A stretch of 64,000 nucleotides of DNA from assembly GCA_025677835.1 (NCBI GenBank), contig JAIXMR010000016.1, positions 124,001-188,000 of the forward strand. The letters run 5' to 3'. Shown one piece after another: positions 1-11,106 of this stretch. Position 1 is the first letter of the stretch; every line of letters begins with the position of its first letter. The translations under genes and the position numbers were made by a program. The stretch comes from Sporodiniella umbellata. Taxonomy: Eukaryota > Mucoromycota > Mucoromycetes > Mucorales > Rhizopodaceae. The notes below the pieces were generated by a model. That model had not been told where the DNA came from. It searched no databases and was given only the letters and a program-made list of their open reading frames with translations.

Positions 1-923
1 TAGTAACAATAAACTTTATTTGTTACAAAAAGACAAAATGCTCTGACAAGCAACTTATACCACAATCTATCTATAAACAAAAGTTGTTTGTTCTATACAC
101 ATAATTTGCTTTAAATTACAAACAGGCATTGTTTAACAGATGTTTTTTATTTTTGCAGAAATGTCAACATGAGAGCTTAGTCAGCGTAGTCAATCATATA
201 GTCTTTTTTTTTATTGCAAGTGACACTACAGATACATTTAAAAAACCGTTTGGGCTTTGTCAAGGCTCAAATAATTACAAGTCGGGCACTGGACTTTTTT
301 TCTAAAAAAAAAGAGTTTTATATTGACAAGCCTTATCTTATTTGGAAAAATAATCCAGTTCGTCCCTCATCTGTTGCCACAAATGAACATTCTATTTCGT
401 TTTCAGACAAGGTAGGCTAAAGAGATTTATACATATTTGCTTTCCATTGTCTATTTTAAGCCAGGCGGGTATATTGTATGGGCTATTTGAATAAATCTGT
501 TGTATATTATCCATCTATACTAATTTTTTCTGAATAAAAATACAAGGTTTTTTTTTTGAGAATTTATAGTGCAAGTAACATTTGGTTATATCAACTAGCG
601 TTACACACGTTTTAAAAGGTTCCGTCTATTATAACATATACTTGCATCTATCATGCACAATAGCTCTCTTTTTTTTTTTTTTTTTTTTTTTTTTGACTAA
701 TATGTTAATATCAGGTACAGATCTGGTGGTATGAACTTGTGCCTTTCTTTTCTGGGGGTTAGAGTTATTCTTTGTGTTTGCCTAATCACGCGTATCAATC
801 TCCGTAGAGGGGAGAGGGTAAAGATATATATATATATTTATAAAGGGGGGGAGATAAAGAAGGGGAGGAAAATAGCTTTTTTTTTCTTTTTTTCTTTTGT
901 TTTTGATAGACGACAACTCTGAT
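1..923. other. No recognisable gene; AT-rich spacer
   Basis: This stretch lies before the MOB4 start. It is AT-rich with a run of more than 20 T near 670-694. Short open frames exist (for example 214-420) but they begin on non-ATG codons, include low-complexity Lys/Phe runs and resemble no protein I know. The first bases contain AATAAA and TTTATT close together, which could be the 3' processing region of a gene outside the window. The last 200 bases before 924 should contain the MOB4 promoter and leader. I see no clear TATA element. Confidence 0.5.
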
Positions 924-1914
924 ATGGCCAATACGATAGAATCGCAAAGAAGATTACATCCCGGTTCTCGGCTAGAAGTAACAGCAAAATTTAAAAATAA
1001 AGTCAAGGAATAACATGGTCCTAAATTAGGAAGTTTTCCAATGGCCATTTGAAACGATAGATTCCTTAGATTCCTCCTTTAATGTACAAGAGTATTTACA
1101 GCAATTGATCAGAGCTGATTGTAGTAATGTGGAGCACCTTGTAGAACTTCCAGAAAATGTCGAAAAAGACATTTGGCAATATGAACATCTTCGGTAGCTA
1201 TACATTTTTTTTTTAAAAAAAAAAAGGAGGGAATCATGATACAATTGGATTGAACAATAATATAGTCAGGTGTGCCTAGAGTTAAGTTTACTAGTAGTCG
1301 CCTTAGAATCAGAATGTACGAGACAAATATGCCCTGAAATGAAAGCAGATGGTTGGCTTTATCTATGTGCAGCTCATCCATCAACACAATCTGTAAGTGT
1401 GTGTGTGTTTGGTGAGATATTGTCTATTTTAATTTCTAATGCAAATAAAAGTGTCCAGCAATCGATTATATTATTCATACATTGGATGGAGCTACTATTT
1501 TACTGAACAATTCAAAATATTTTCCTAGCAGGTAATCAAAGGGAGAATAGATATAGCGATTACTCAAAACAAAGGAGAACTGAAATTTTTATGAATAGAA
1601 TAGTGATACCTGAGCCATCACTAAAACATTTCCAATCTGTTGCAAGACGGCTTTATCGCATTTTTGCACATGCATACTTTCATCACCGAGAAATTTATGA
1701 ATACTTTGAAGTAATTAGCCAAATATAGATAGACAGTTTTATAAACATTTGTTTCATATAGAATGATACACATCTTTACGCAAGATTCCTTACACTATCT
1801 CGAGCATACGGACTTATTCCATCAAGTCTAGTAAATATCCCCGAAAAAGAGGACAGTACATCAAAAGAGGAAAAAGAGGATGATAGAAGCATTTATAATA
1901 GAAACACAAAATGA
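924..1914 (+). CDS. MOB4: MOB-family protein, MOB4/phocein type
   Basis: This is a MOB kinase-adaptor protein of the phocein (MOB4, also called Mob3) class. Members are core subunits of the STRIPAK phosphatase-kinase complex, which in fungi acts in hyphal fusion, septation and development. I read six exons: 924-977, 1030-1193, 1266-1392, 1452-1531, 1599-1710 and 1762-1914. The lengths sum to 690 nt, giving 229 residues in one frame. Recognisable blocks are the N-terminal HPGSR, YLQQLIRADCSN, the zinc-site half ESECTRQICPEM, LCAAHPSTQSCPAIDY, HTLDGA and the second zinc half FAHAYFHHREIY. The ATG at 924 is the first in frame and its product has normal family length. The C-terminus is acidic and lysine-rich. 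Its 3' end faces that of the exportin gene across 228 nt. The zinc ligands look intact. Confidence 0.93.
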
Positions 1915-2142
1915 TTTACTAAAAAAAAAAAATTCTTATATAATCACTATAATATATACATACCATTTTTATGTTAATGAAACACGAATATGTATTTGTT
2001 TTTCGGTTTTTGTTTTTATATATTTATTGCTTATATATACTTATAGATAGATCAATGAAAAAGAGAGAGAAAAAGGGTTTGGGTGAAGACAAATAGACAT
2101 AAATGTATACCTATATACATGCATGCGTGTATGTATGTGCTT

Positions 2143-5100
2143 TTAGAGATTTTCATCTTCATCCATAACAGGAAGTTCTGAAGGCTTGATCATACCAGGG
2201 ATACTCAAGGCCTTTGCCATTTCCTCCTTTCTTAATGCCTCCATCTCTCTTTCTTTTTCTTCCAAAAACAGCTCTGCATTCTCTCCAGCAAATTCTTTTA
2301 GTTGGATAAGGAAATCGCGTACTTCCAATTTGAACTTAGCAGGCTGGTTGTTGTATTCAAACATGGCATGGACAAACACCTTGATTTGTGCACTAACATA
2401 CATATATATATAAGTCTACTGTAGTTGTTTCATATTGTTTAACGTACCTTTGAAGATGGGGGAATGCGTTTTGAAGCAAATTGGATACATGTTCCTTTAA
2501 GAACTCAGCATTTGTCATATTAGGATTGGGGACTTGACTAGGGTTGAAGAGAGGTGTATTTATCTTGTTACTTGATACAAGCTCAAAGAGACGCGCCAGT
2601 ACTTCTGTTTGACCTCTGAAGCCTATATAAATACAAAATAAGTTACTTTGGTCTAGAAAAAAAAAAAAAAAAGAGCGTCCACTTACCGCTCTTGTGATCA
2701 CTATCTGTAAGTACAAAAAAGATATCTTGAAGCAGACTAAGATAGTAAGATTGATAGAAAGCACCAGCAATAGCGGCATCTGTACGACTGACGTTATCGA
2801 TCAATTCACCACAGATTTCAAGGCCGATGTCCGCAATATCACGCATGGTATGCTTGAAACCCCAGACGATACTATCGATCAACAGTTTGAACTGTCCTGG
2901 TGCCAACTCTAGTAAAGCAGGGAAACAATGCTTATTGATGGCTTTCAACATGGAATAAAATCCGGTTCTGTGTTCGGGGTATTCAGCAAAATCTTTTGTA
3001 ATCATATTCAATGTAGGTTGGAATGTTGCTTCAAAGATGGTAGCAACGCGAGGTGTCATCAAGGACTATACCAAAATAAATAAAAAAAATAACAACATGT
3101 ATGTATAAATAACACAAACCTGGAGTTTGGTGACGATAGTGGTAATCACGTTCAATACTTCAGCATCCCTGGCAGTATCTACATTGGTATTAAAGTCAGT
3201 CAAAATGGCTTCCAAAAGAGGATCGATCATGCTGTTGTTGACAGTGTCGATATCAGTTGTGTTGGTGATATAGGTATCCACCAGTTTAAGAATCTCCTTC
3301 TTAATTGTTCTCCAGCCACGTACTTTGGGGGTTTTGGTAGCAATAGGTCCATCAGAAGCAACAGTTTGTGAAACTAATTCACCGATAATACGATATAAGG
3401 CTAAAAGGTCCATATAAATGTTACTGATTTGAAGAATAAATGCTGAACCAACAGAAATACAGCCAGCAACGTTTGTTTTTAATACATTGGCTAAAATCTT
3501 GATTTCATTAGCATTGTTTAAACAAGCAGGATTCTGTTTAGCTTGTTCGATCAGGTTGGTCCACTAAAAGGACAAGTCAATAAAGTTGCATATATAAATA
3601 GAGACTTACGGCAGCGTTGGGTAAAGACATGAGTTTGTTGATTAAGCGTTGTTGAGAGTTTTGATTGACATCAGCAGAGATCATGTAACCAAGTGCCTCA
3701 TAAAAAGTATGTACTTGTTGAGGTCCTAGATCAGAAGTGATACGACTAATATTGTCAAGTATTTCATCGACAAATGTCATTTCTTCTCCAGCCTGTACAA
3801 CAACAAAATGTTTTTTACATTGCTGAGAGATTTTGATGAAGGTATCGCAAGCCATGTCTTGTACACCTTCATGGGATTCATGCATAAATTCAAATAGTTT
3901 GTTGACAACTGTCTTTAAAAATTTCCAGTGTGATTTCAAGAATCGAGGATATTGTCCTACACAATACATGATATTGGAGGCTACAACAGCCTTATTATCT
4001 TTTCCTCTCTTCATTTCACAAAGACTCAGTAACTCCTTAATGACAGTGACCAAGAATTTCTTTTCGGTCTCTACATCCATAGCACCAGAAATTGAACCGA
4101 TAGCCCAACACAATTTGTTCAGGTTATTCCAAGACCATTCGGAGCCATCCATCTTGATTCAGAAAATCATTAGAATACTAAAAATAACAAATCTGTTTAC
4201 TGGGAGTAGTTTACCTGTCTAGTAAGCTTGATGGTCATGATAGTCTCTGTATCGTCTACGCTCAAGTGGGTCAAGTACACCAACACTTGTTTCATGCTCT
4301 TATATAATACAATTGTATCACTTTCTTTTACGAATTCTCTAACAATTTCTCCTTCGTCGTTTTCAACTACCAAAACCTAATAACAAAAAGGATCAGCACA
4401 TTTACGCACACGCATCATCATTAAATAAGGCAAAAAAAAAATGTATATCGAGCACTTTACTTCTTCTGGCTTCACCATACGTTCAATCATCACCACTCTG
4501 AGTTGCGACAAGACAAGAACATAGACTGAGTGTCTGTTTTGTTTGTTGTTACTGGCTTCTTCAAACAAGCCTTCTACTAGTTTAGTCCAGTATTCTAAAC
4601 AGATCTTGAAGATCTCTCTGTCTTCTACACGAGAGATTTTGACAATATAAAAATGTGCGTTCAACAAGATTTGAAGAGCCTCGGGAATGCTTTCAAGTAC
4701 CTACCAGAAAAAAAACGGTTACATGGATACAAACTATAGTGTGAAGGGTTACTTTTAAATGGTTGGACAAGAAACTGGTGAGAAACAAAGCCAAATTCTG
4801 TACAAACTCTTGATCGTTATCGGTACTGTTTTCGTAAATATCTGCTATATCTGTATTGGGAGGTACCATGACATTGGTTGTACCCATGACGCTTGTAAAA
4901 AGTGTATAAATTGCTTCATAATAGCCTGGTCCTACATCAATTGCCCCAATTTCAGTGAAGCATTTCAAAGTAACGTTTCTGAATTGAGGTTGATCAAAGA
5001 ACTAATAATAAGATAAGTAACCACAGAAAATCGATATCCCCCTTTTTTTTTCTTTACCTTATCGTGAAGAGTTTGAATAAGACCAGTTTCAAAGATATAA

Positions 5101-6151
5101 GCAGAAGGTACCCAATGCACAAATCTCAATAGGGTTTCCAAAGTAACTTTGATTAAACTTGCTTTTGTAGCTTTACCCAAGACTTCGGTACACAGGTTAT
5201 AGATCTGAGAAAATTCTTGATTCATTTGATTTTTCAAGGTAGCAGCTTTGGATTGGGTCATTTGTTCAGCTGAGAAATCAAAGATTTCTTCACTAAAAAG
5301 AGAGAATAAGTGTTAGTGTTTTTCAAAGAAACAGAAAGCTTCTAATCTTTTTTTTTTTTTCGCACCTTAATAGTTTCAAAATTACCATGTTGTTTTCACA
5401 GAGTGAGAGGTTACTCTGACTAGAGGAAACAATCTCGGGAATGAATGTTGGCCAGTTGTGAGGCCACTCTTGTTTAAGTACCTTTTTTTGTAGACGGCAA
5501 AGCAATTTCAATAACAGAAATAAACACATACACGCATTTTTCAAACATACCTGAACTAAGGTCATATTGAGCTTGTTAATATAGGTACGTTGCTTAATCA
5601 AATTGGCTTCATCAGAAGATTGTTGAACAATTACATTCACAATAAAGTATCTAATAGCTATATATTTCCCCCAAATGAAAAAGAAAGAATATTAGTCATT
5701 ATGTTTTGTGCTTTTCTATCAACTTACCATTTCTACTGTCAGCAGGCAAGGTGTTCCAACGTGTTTGAATGAACTTTTCCAAAATCTGCAATGCAATGAA
5801 CTAAAAAATCATGTGGGGTTTTCGTCGCGTTATTTTCTTTTTTCTAGTGAACTTAAAGCAGCCTAAATAAAGTAAACAAACTTACTTTGGTCTGAGGTAC
5901 GTTTGATTTTTCCAAGATGCCATCTACTTTAGTCCAGGCTTCTTCGTGATCTTGAAATTGAGTAAGAATCTGCTGAGCGATTTGTTGCTATTTAAGAAAG
6001 AAAGAGTATTTGATGTTAATAATAAAGAACAAAGACAAAGAAATTTATAGTGGCATACCTCTTGACCAGCTCCAGTAAAGAAGGTCATAACCACTTGGTC
6101 TAACAAAGTAACGTCAAGTTCTTTGCTAAAGTCTAATATTCCTTCAGCCAT
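2143..6151 (-). CDS. XPO1: Exportin-1 (CRM1), nuclear export receptor
   Basis: CRM1 is the karyopherin-beta receptor that carries leucine-rich NES cargo out of the nucleus with Ran-GTP. The start is the CAT at 6149-6151 ([20 protein letters not shown]) and the stop is at 2143. About 14 exons separated by 45-90 nt introns encode the full-length HEAT-repeat solenoid, as in yeast and human. Diagnostic segments include the N-terminal CRIME region, the NES-groove helix [40 protein letters not shown], and the C-terminal helix [20 protein letters not shown] followed by an acidic tail. The groove cysteine codon is at 4018-4020. It corresponds to human Cys528, so leptomycin B sensitivity is expected. 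The protein looks complete, and I found no break in the exons. Confidence 0.95.
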
Positions 6152-7659
6152 TGTGTGTATGTTTTGTTGTTTGTTTCTGCTTTCTATTAAGATTGACTGT
6201 GTTTTTTTTTTTTCCTTTTAATCGAAAAAGAAAAAAAAAAGGGGGGGAGGGAAGAAGACAAGGCTTTAAAAGAAAAAGAGAGTTGCAAAAAAAAAAAAAG
6301 CAAGTACAACAAAAAAAGGGTCAAAAATTTTATTGCATTATTTTAACTGCGTCAGACGGTATTTGAAAATGAAGAAAAAAGTCAGAGAAACCTTGGGTCA
6401 ATACACATACACACGCACATTTTAAGTTTGTAAATTTTTAGTGTGAATTAGCTCTGTCAAAAGACAGTGAATTCGCAGCTTATAATTAATTGGAAAAACC
6501 AGAAATTTTTTTGCTTTGTTTAATTGGTCCTTGTTCAGAGCAGATCTAAATAAGGCACAACCGGCCAATAAAAAGAATCCAGGTTTAGTTGACTTTTTCC
6601 CAGGCAGCGGTTTATCTTTATCAGAAAGCGGCTTTCCTTTCTTTCAAGGTCGGTTTTAAAGTAACTACATACAATGCACTATACAAAAAAAAAAAGAACA
6701 GTTTTATTCTTGGAAAACAAAAAACAGTTTCTTATGGAGAAGAACAGTGAAGCTCATAGATGAGCTGAGGAACAATACGATAATTTGGGATGATGCAGCA
6801 ACGTTGGCTCATTTTAGACACCATTGTGAAATGGAGAAAGTGGGTTAGAAGACAGATGCGATTAAACAGCAGAACGAGAGCTATTGAAAATACATAAGCG
6901 AGCAAAGCTTCTTTCTAATAGAGCTAAGCTATCTAACACGCCGAAAGCTGGCTATTTAGCCAAACGATTTTAAGACGAAGGATGGAAGCCCCACCAAAGA
7001 TAAAAGCACCTTATAAATTTTTAAGATAATCTGCAAGCGCGATTGGTTGATGTAGTCAATTCTCTCGCTTATAGTTTTGTAAACCAAGTACAAAAAAAGG
7101 CCACCAAATAAAGAAGGTGAATGGTTTTGCAGTACTTGGGTATGAGTATAGACCCTGCTCTTAGGTTTGATGAGGAAAAACGAGCCTTCAAACACACACA
7201 AAAAGAGGAAAGATAAAAGACCCTAAAGTGCTTTTATACTGGATTAACTATCAAAATAGCCTCATTGAATAATGTTTTGTACTGCAAGTATCTTTCAAAC
7301 AATAAATGGACATCGTTATGAGACAACGTTGAAGCTACTGCAAATAAGGCTGTTGCAACAGATACTGATTATCGTTTTTGTCTTGCCCGCGGCTTTTAAT
7401 AAAGTATCATTTTCCTATTAGTAGCGCTATATTTCCTCCATTGAAAGGTTTCCAAAAGAAGGCACTATTCTCAAAACCCTGAAGACTACATTCTATAAAA
7501 AAAAGTGTTTGTAACCTTTCATTGATGTCGTTTTCTTGGGCAAGACACAAAAAGACTTCACCTACGCTCGGTACTGTTCATGTTTATCTAAGCTAACTCT
7601 AGCTTCTCAAATAGTACTCTTATACCAGTTAAGGATGGTAAGAGGTCTTTAGAGTAAGC
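6152..7659. other. Gene-free spacer, possible gene relics
   Basis: This is the first part of the 3 kb gap between the exportin start and the 80-residue gene. The first 250 bases should hold the exportin promoter. They include A-runs and G-rich purine stretches near 6225-6300. Beyond that I see only short interrupted frames. One (6956-7201, minus) has protein-like composition but no family signature. The sequence is less AT-homopolymer-rich than the other spacers, which fits an eroded coding relic leading into the better-supported fragment that follows. Confidence 0.4.
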
Positions 7660-8320
7660 TATAGGGGACAAAGACAAGCTCTTTTTCGAAAAATCCCAGC
7701 AGAAATCTACACCAACAAAAGACGAATGTATAACCTCGATATATTCTACGATCCTAGAGCCTCATAAATCCTAATTGGACTGAGAAAACCGAAAGAGTAC
7801 TGACCAGCCTATCCAGGACCGGGGCAGAGTATTTTTTTTTTTTTTGAAGCTTTCAAAAGAACTAATAGTCGATACCAAACAGAAACTTTAGTATCGGCTA
7901 AAGTTTTATGTGCCTAACAAGGTGTACCGATATGTGCAGAACTTTCTAAGAGTATTTTGCCGATTGAAGTTACAAGCAGATGATTCTGATGGTGAAACCT
8001 ATCAAGCTTGTGCCCCTAGCTCACAAAGGAAGCCTGAAAGCACTTTTTGAACACATCTCCCCATCTCGAATGTAGCACAAAATGCGATTTGGGGGCTCCT
8101 ACACAACAAACTGTCAACAAAGTAAAGACTGTTTAGGATGACAAAGAACTTGGTGACGAATGATCGCAGCAAACCGAAAGCAATAGATACTTCTCACAGA
8201 AATACTTGCTTAAAAGAAACGTTTGACCTGCTATTCTTCAATATTTTTTTAAGAGAAACTGAGCAATCAAAAATGGTGCCTAGACTACAACGCTTAAACA
8301 AAACATTGCACAGCTAGGCT
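7660..8320 (+). pseudogene. Probable decayed protein-coding gene, family unknown
   Basis: Several consecutive plus-strand frames read like normal protein but are broken by stops and frame changes. The stretch near 7668-7772 reads as DKDKLFFEKSQQKSTPTKDE and onward. A second frame from 7764 breaks at a 14-T run (7832-7845). A frame from 7892 to 8050 includes NFLRVFCRLKLQADDSDGET. A 59-codon frame from 8138 to 8317 includes ETFDLLFFNIFLRETEQSKM. Composition is balanced and hydrophilic, unlike the random AT-rich frames elsewhere. I cannot assign a family and see no transposase or polymerase motif. Alternatives are an active gene with many introns that I failed to join, or chance open frames. Confidence 0.4.
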
Positions 8321-9104
8321 GCTTGTATATGATAAATACATTGGACTCATGTGTTTAACTAAGCCTCTTTCTGATCCAATGAAGCCGCTATACGACCTAG
8401 ATTAATTATATTAAAGCTATATAGCGGAAACAGGAAAATAAATTGCAGTCAACAGTTTGATATTCTACAATGACTACCTATTGATGGCCACACAAATTCA
8501 TCAAGGACTAGAACGCTTGTCGGAAGCCGAAATCGGTGCGGGCCAATCAAGCAGATCCTGAAAGTGGGAAAGAAGGAAGAGGTTTAATAGTTCCCTTTTT
8601 TAGTAGCTTTTTTTTTTTTTTTTTTTTGGCTTGGACTAATAATATTCAAACAAATAATTTTATGACTGTCATTAAGAGTAGAGAGTAACATACCCGAGCG
8701 CTGCGGTGGTGAGGGTCTTTTTAAAGTTTTGAATGTGTCACTTTATCACGAGATAGGTAAGGGTTTTTTTTTTTTTTGTTTTTTTTTGGCTTAAAGGGAT
8801 CCGTTACTCTATACAGAGAAGATCTTGAGTATATATTGCCTATCATTCTTAACTCTTTAGTTTTCAAACATAGTTTTGTATATCAATAAAAGTATGACTA
8901 GAAAACAATACACTTACTGAATATCAACAAAAGGAAAGGGGTACTGGAGTGAATAACAGGCACTCTGCATTTTTTTTTTTTTGAAATGCCGTTTGTAACT
9001 TGCATTACGACTTATGACATAATTATTTTTGCAAGTTTATGATTTTGTATAAATAGCCAAGTAAAACTGAGAAATTCAAACTTTTCTTCTCCATCACATT
9101 CAAC
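8321..9104. other. Spacer upstream of the 80-residue gene
   Basis: No gene is recognised here. The stretch holds three long T-runs (8610-8628, 8764-8777 with a second run close by, and 8970-8983). The last 200 bases act as the presumed promoter of the small gene at 9105 and end in a clear TATA element. I looked at the GC-richer segment near 8690-8720 for an RNA gene and found no cloverleaf or 5S-type box. Confidence 0.45.
9048..9056 (+). promoter_or_regulatory. TATA box (TATAAATAG)
   Basis: TATAAATAG lies 57 nt upstream of the ATG at 9105, followed by a short leader rich in C and T. It is one of only two obvious TATA elements next to genes in the window. The other is at 27860. Confidence 0.6.
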
Positions 9105-9347
9105 ATGTCTCAAACACAACCCGAAAACCTTGACACTTTAACACATCCTTCTGCTTACCGTGACGCTATCAACTGTCAAAGACAATCATCACATGGTTCG
9201 GAAGATCAAGTTTGTCAAAAACAACAAGTAACCAAACAAGAAGGTGATCAATGGGATTTGTATCCTTCCATGATTCGCAAGGTGGAAAACGAAGGCACTC
9301 AAAAAGAAGTTGAACATCTTCATGAATTGGAAAAAGAACATTCTTAA
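9105..9347 (+). CDS. Small hydrophilic protein, 80 aa, unknown
   Basis: This is a single-exon open frame encoding 80 residues. The start (ACATGTCTCAAACAC) follows a TATA box and a leader, and the stop at 9347 is followed by AT-rich 3' sequence with AATAAAAAATAAA. The product is highly hydrophilic with no signal peptide or membrane segment. The N-terminal half is rich in Gln, Thr and Ser (residues 1-45), then comes QWDLYPSMIRKVENEG, and the C-terminus is acidic/basic and probably helical (KEVEHLHELEKEHS). I do not recognise it. It could be a stress or spore-type disordered protein, but nothing in the sequence proves that. Codon choice and the promoter make it likely to be real. Confidence 0.6.
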   Translation: MSQTQPENLDTLTHPSAYRDAINCQRQSSHGSEDQVCQKQQVTKQEGDQWDLYPSMIRKVENEGTQKEVEHLHELEKEHS

Positions 9348-9506
9348 TATTATTTCAAAATCCTCTAAATAAAAAATAAAAAAAAAACACGCTAAAAAGC
9401 CACAGAGCATCTTTAATTTTTTTAAATCGCGTAAACGCATGTACATTGATATTTTTTAAAAAAAAAGGTTCTTTTTTGTTTTGTGACTATTACTAATTTA
9501 TAAACA

Positions 9507-10718
9507 ATGGCTACATCCATGGACATCGATACACCAAAGCAGGCCAGTACCTCTAAAACAGAAGAAGACTATATCTTGCCTTGGTAACTTTTACACTGTT
9601 ATTTATTTGTTGTTTCTTAACGACTTTAGAGAAGGGTCGAAAAATATAGACCTTATTATTTAAAAGACATTGTTGGAAATGAAGATGCAGTTTCGAGACT
9701 GATGACTATTGGAAAAGATGGCAATATGCCTAATTTGATTCTAACTGTAACTTGCATATATCTATATATATATATATATACATACATGATTAGATATTGT
9801 GAGTTTCTTATCTAGATGTACCTAGGGAATGCCTGGTATTGGTAAAACTACCAGTATCTTGTGTTTAGCCCATGAGATGCTGGGCGATTCCTATAAAGAT
9901 GCTGTACTTGAGTTAAACGCCTCTGACGATCGCGGTATTGATGTGATTCGAAGTCGCATCAAGACATTTGCTCAAAAGAAAGTAACACTCCCTCCTGGAA
10001 AACACAAGATCATTATTTTGGATGAAGCCGATAGTATGACTGGAGGTGCACAACAAGCGTTAAGAAGAACAATGGAAATCTTTTCCAATACCACACGATT
10101 TGCTTTGGCATGTAATCAATCCAACAAGATTATTGAACCAATTCAATCTAGAACGGCCGTCTTGCGCTATACCAAATTGACCAATGGAGAAGTATTGAAG
10201 CGATTGCTAGAGATTTGTGAGATGGAAAAGGTAATTGCTCTTCTCAAAAAAAAAAAATAGAAGCAGTTCCTTATTTACTTTAGGTGACTTATAACGACGA
10301 AGGGCTAGAGGCTTTGATTTTTACAGCGGACGGCGATATGAGACAAGCTGTTAACAACTTACAGTCCACCTTTTATGGATTCAAATATGTGAATGCAGAG
10401 AACGTGTTTAAAGTATGTGATCAACCTCACCCAGCCATGGTACAGAAGATTATTTTGCTTTGCTCAGAAGGTCAAGTGGATGAGGCAGTTGAATGCATCG
10501 AAGAATTGTACTATTTGGGTTACTCTGCATTGGATATTATCACAACCGTGTTTCGTATTGTAAAAAGTTATGAGGCTTTAGATGAAGCGATCCGCCTAGA
10601 TTACTTGAAAGAGATTGGCTTTACACACATGCGTATCTTGGACGGTCATCAAAGTATCATTCAGTTATCTGGCATGATCTCCCGACTCTGCCAGATTGGT
10701 TTAGCAAAGAAACAATAA
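9507..10718 (+). CDS. RFC4: Replication factor C subunit (yeast Rfc4 / human RFC2)
   Basis: This is a clamp-loader AAA+ subunit of RFC, which loads PCNA onto primed DNA. There are four exons: 9507-9583, 9635-9746, 9826-10230 and 10284-10718. They total 1029 nt, or 342 residues, the usual size for a small RFC subunit. Visible motifs are the N-terminal LPWVEKYRP, Walker [19 protein letters not shown], Walker [10 protein letters not shown], the sensor and arginine-finger region [15 protein letters not shown], and [12 protein letters not shown]. The HxHMRILDG and C-terminal collar helices follow. The segments match yeast Rfc4 and human RFC2 better than Rfc2, Rfc3 or Rfc5. The start at 9507 (ACAATGG) follows a poly-A stretch and a short leader. 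The second intron carries a TA repeat near 9763-9782. Confidence 0.93.
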
Positions 10719-11106
10719 ACAAAGTTGTTGAATGATAAATCCATGAGAGTATGACTGCTTTTTTTGTTTAGCATTCAAAAAAAAAAAATCACGCTATATT
10801 TACACAGGGTAAGACAGAAAGTTTTAGTCGTCCTTTACCTTTTGGTATTATGAGAATAAAATAAAACGAAAAAAAGGGGTAGAAAAAAAAAAGGGGGGCG
10901 TGTGTACTGAGGAAAGGTTCCGAAAAATATATGTAAAAAAAGCTTTACCTCCTTGTTGCTTATTTTCTATAATTTATGAACTGACTCTTGAATATCCCCT
11001 TTTTGTTATGAAAGGAGTTATGAATCTCAAAATGACTTTTAAATGTTTTATTTATTTGTTTTCCTTTTCTTTTTTTTTTTTTTTTTTTTAACAGAAAGAA
11101 TACAAG
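10719..11106. other. Spacer between RFC and E2 genes
   Basis: There is no gene. Contents are AATAAAATAAAA around 10855 (likely the RFC polyadenylation area), A-runs and a 19-T run at 11072-11090 just before the E2 start. The T-run position, directly before a start codon, recurs at several genes in this window. Confidence 0.5.

Noticed and set aside
8690..8720. GC-richer patch resembling an RNA gene
   Set aside because: No tRNA cloverleaf, 5S rRNA internal box or U6-type sequence is present.
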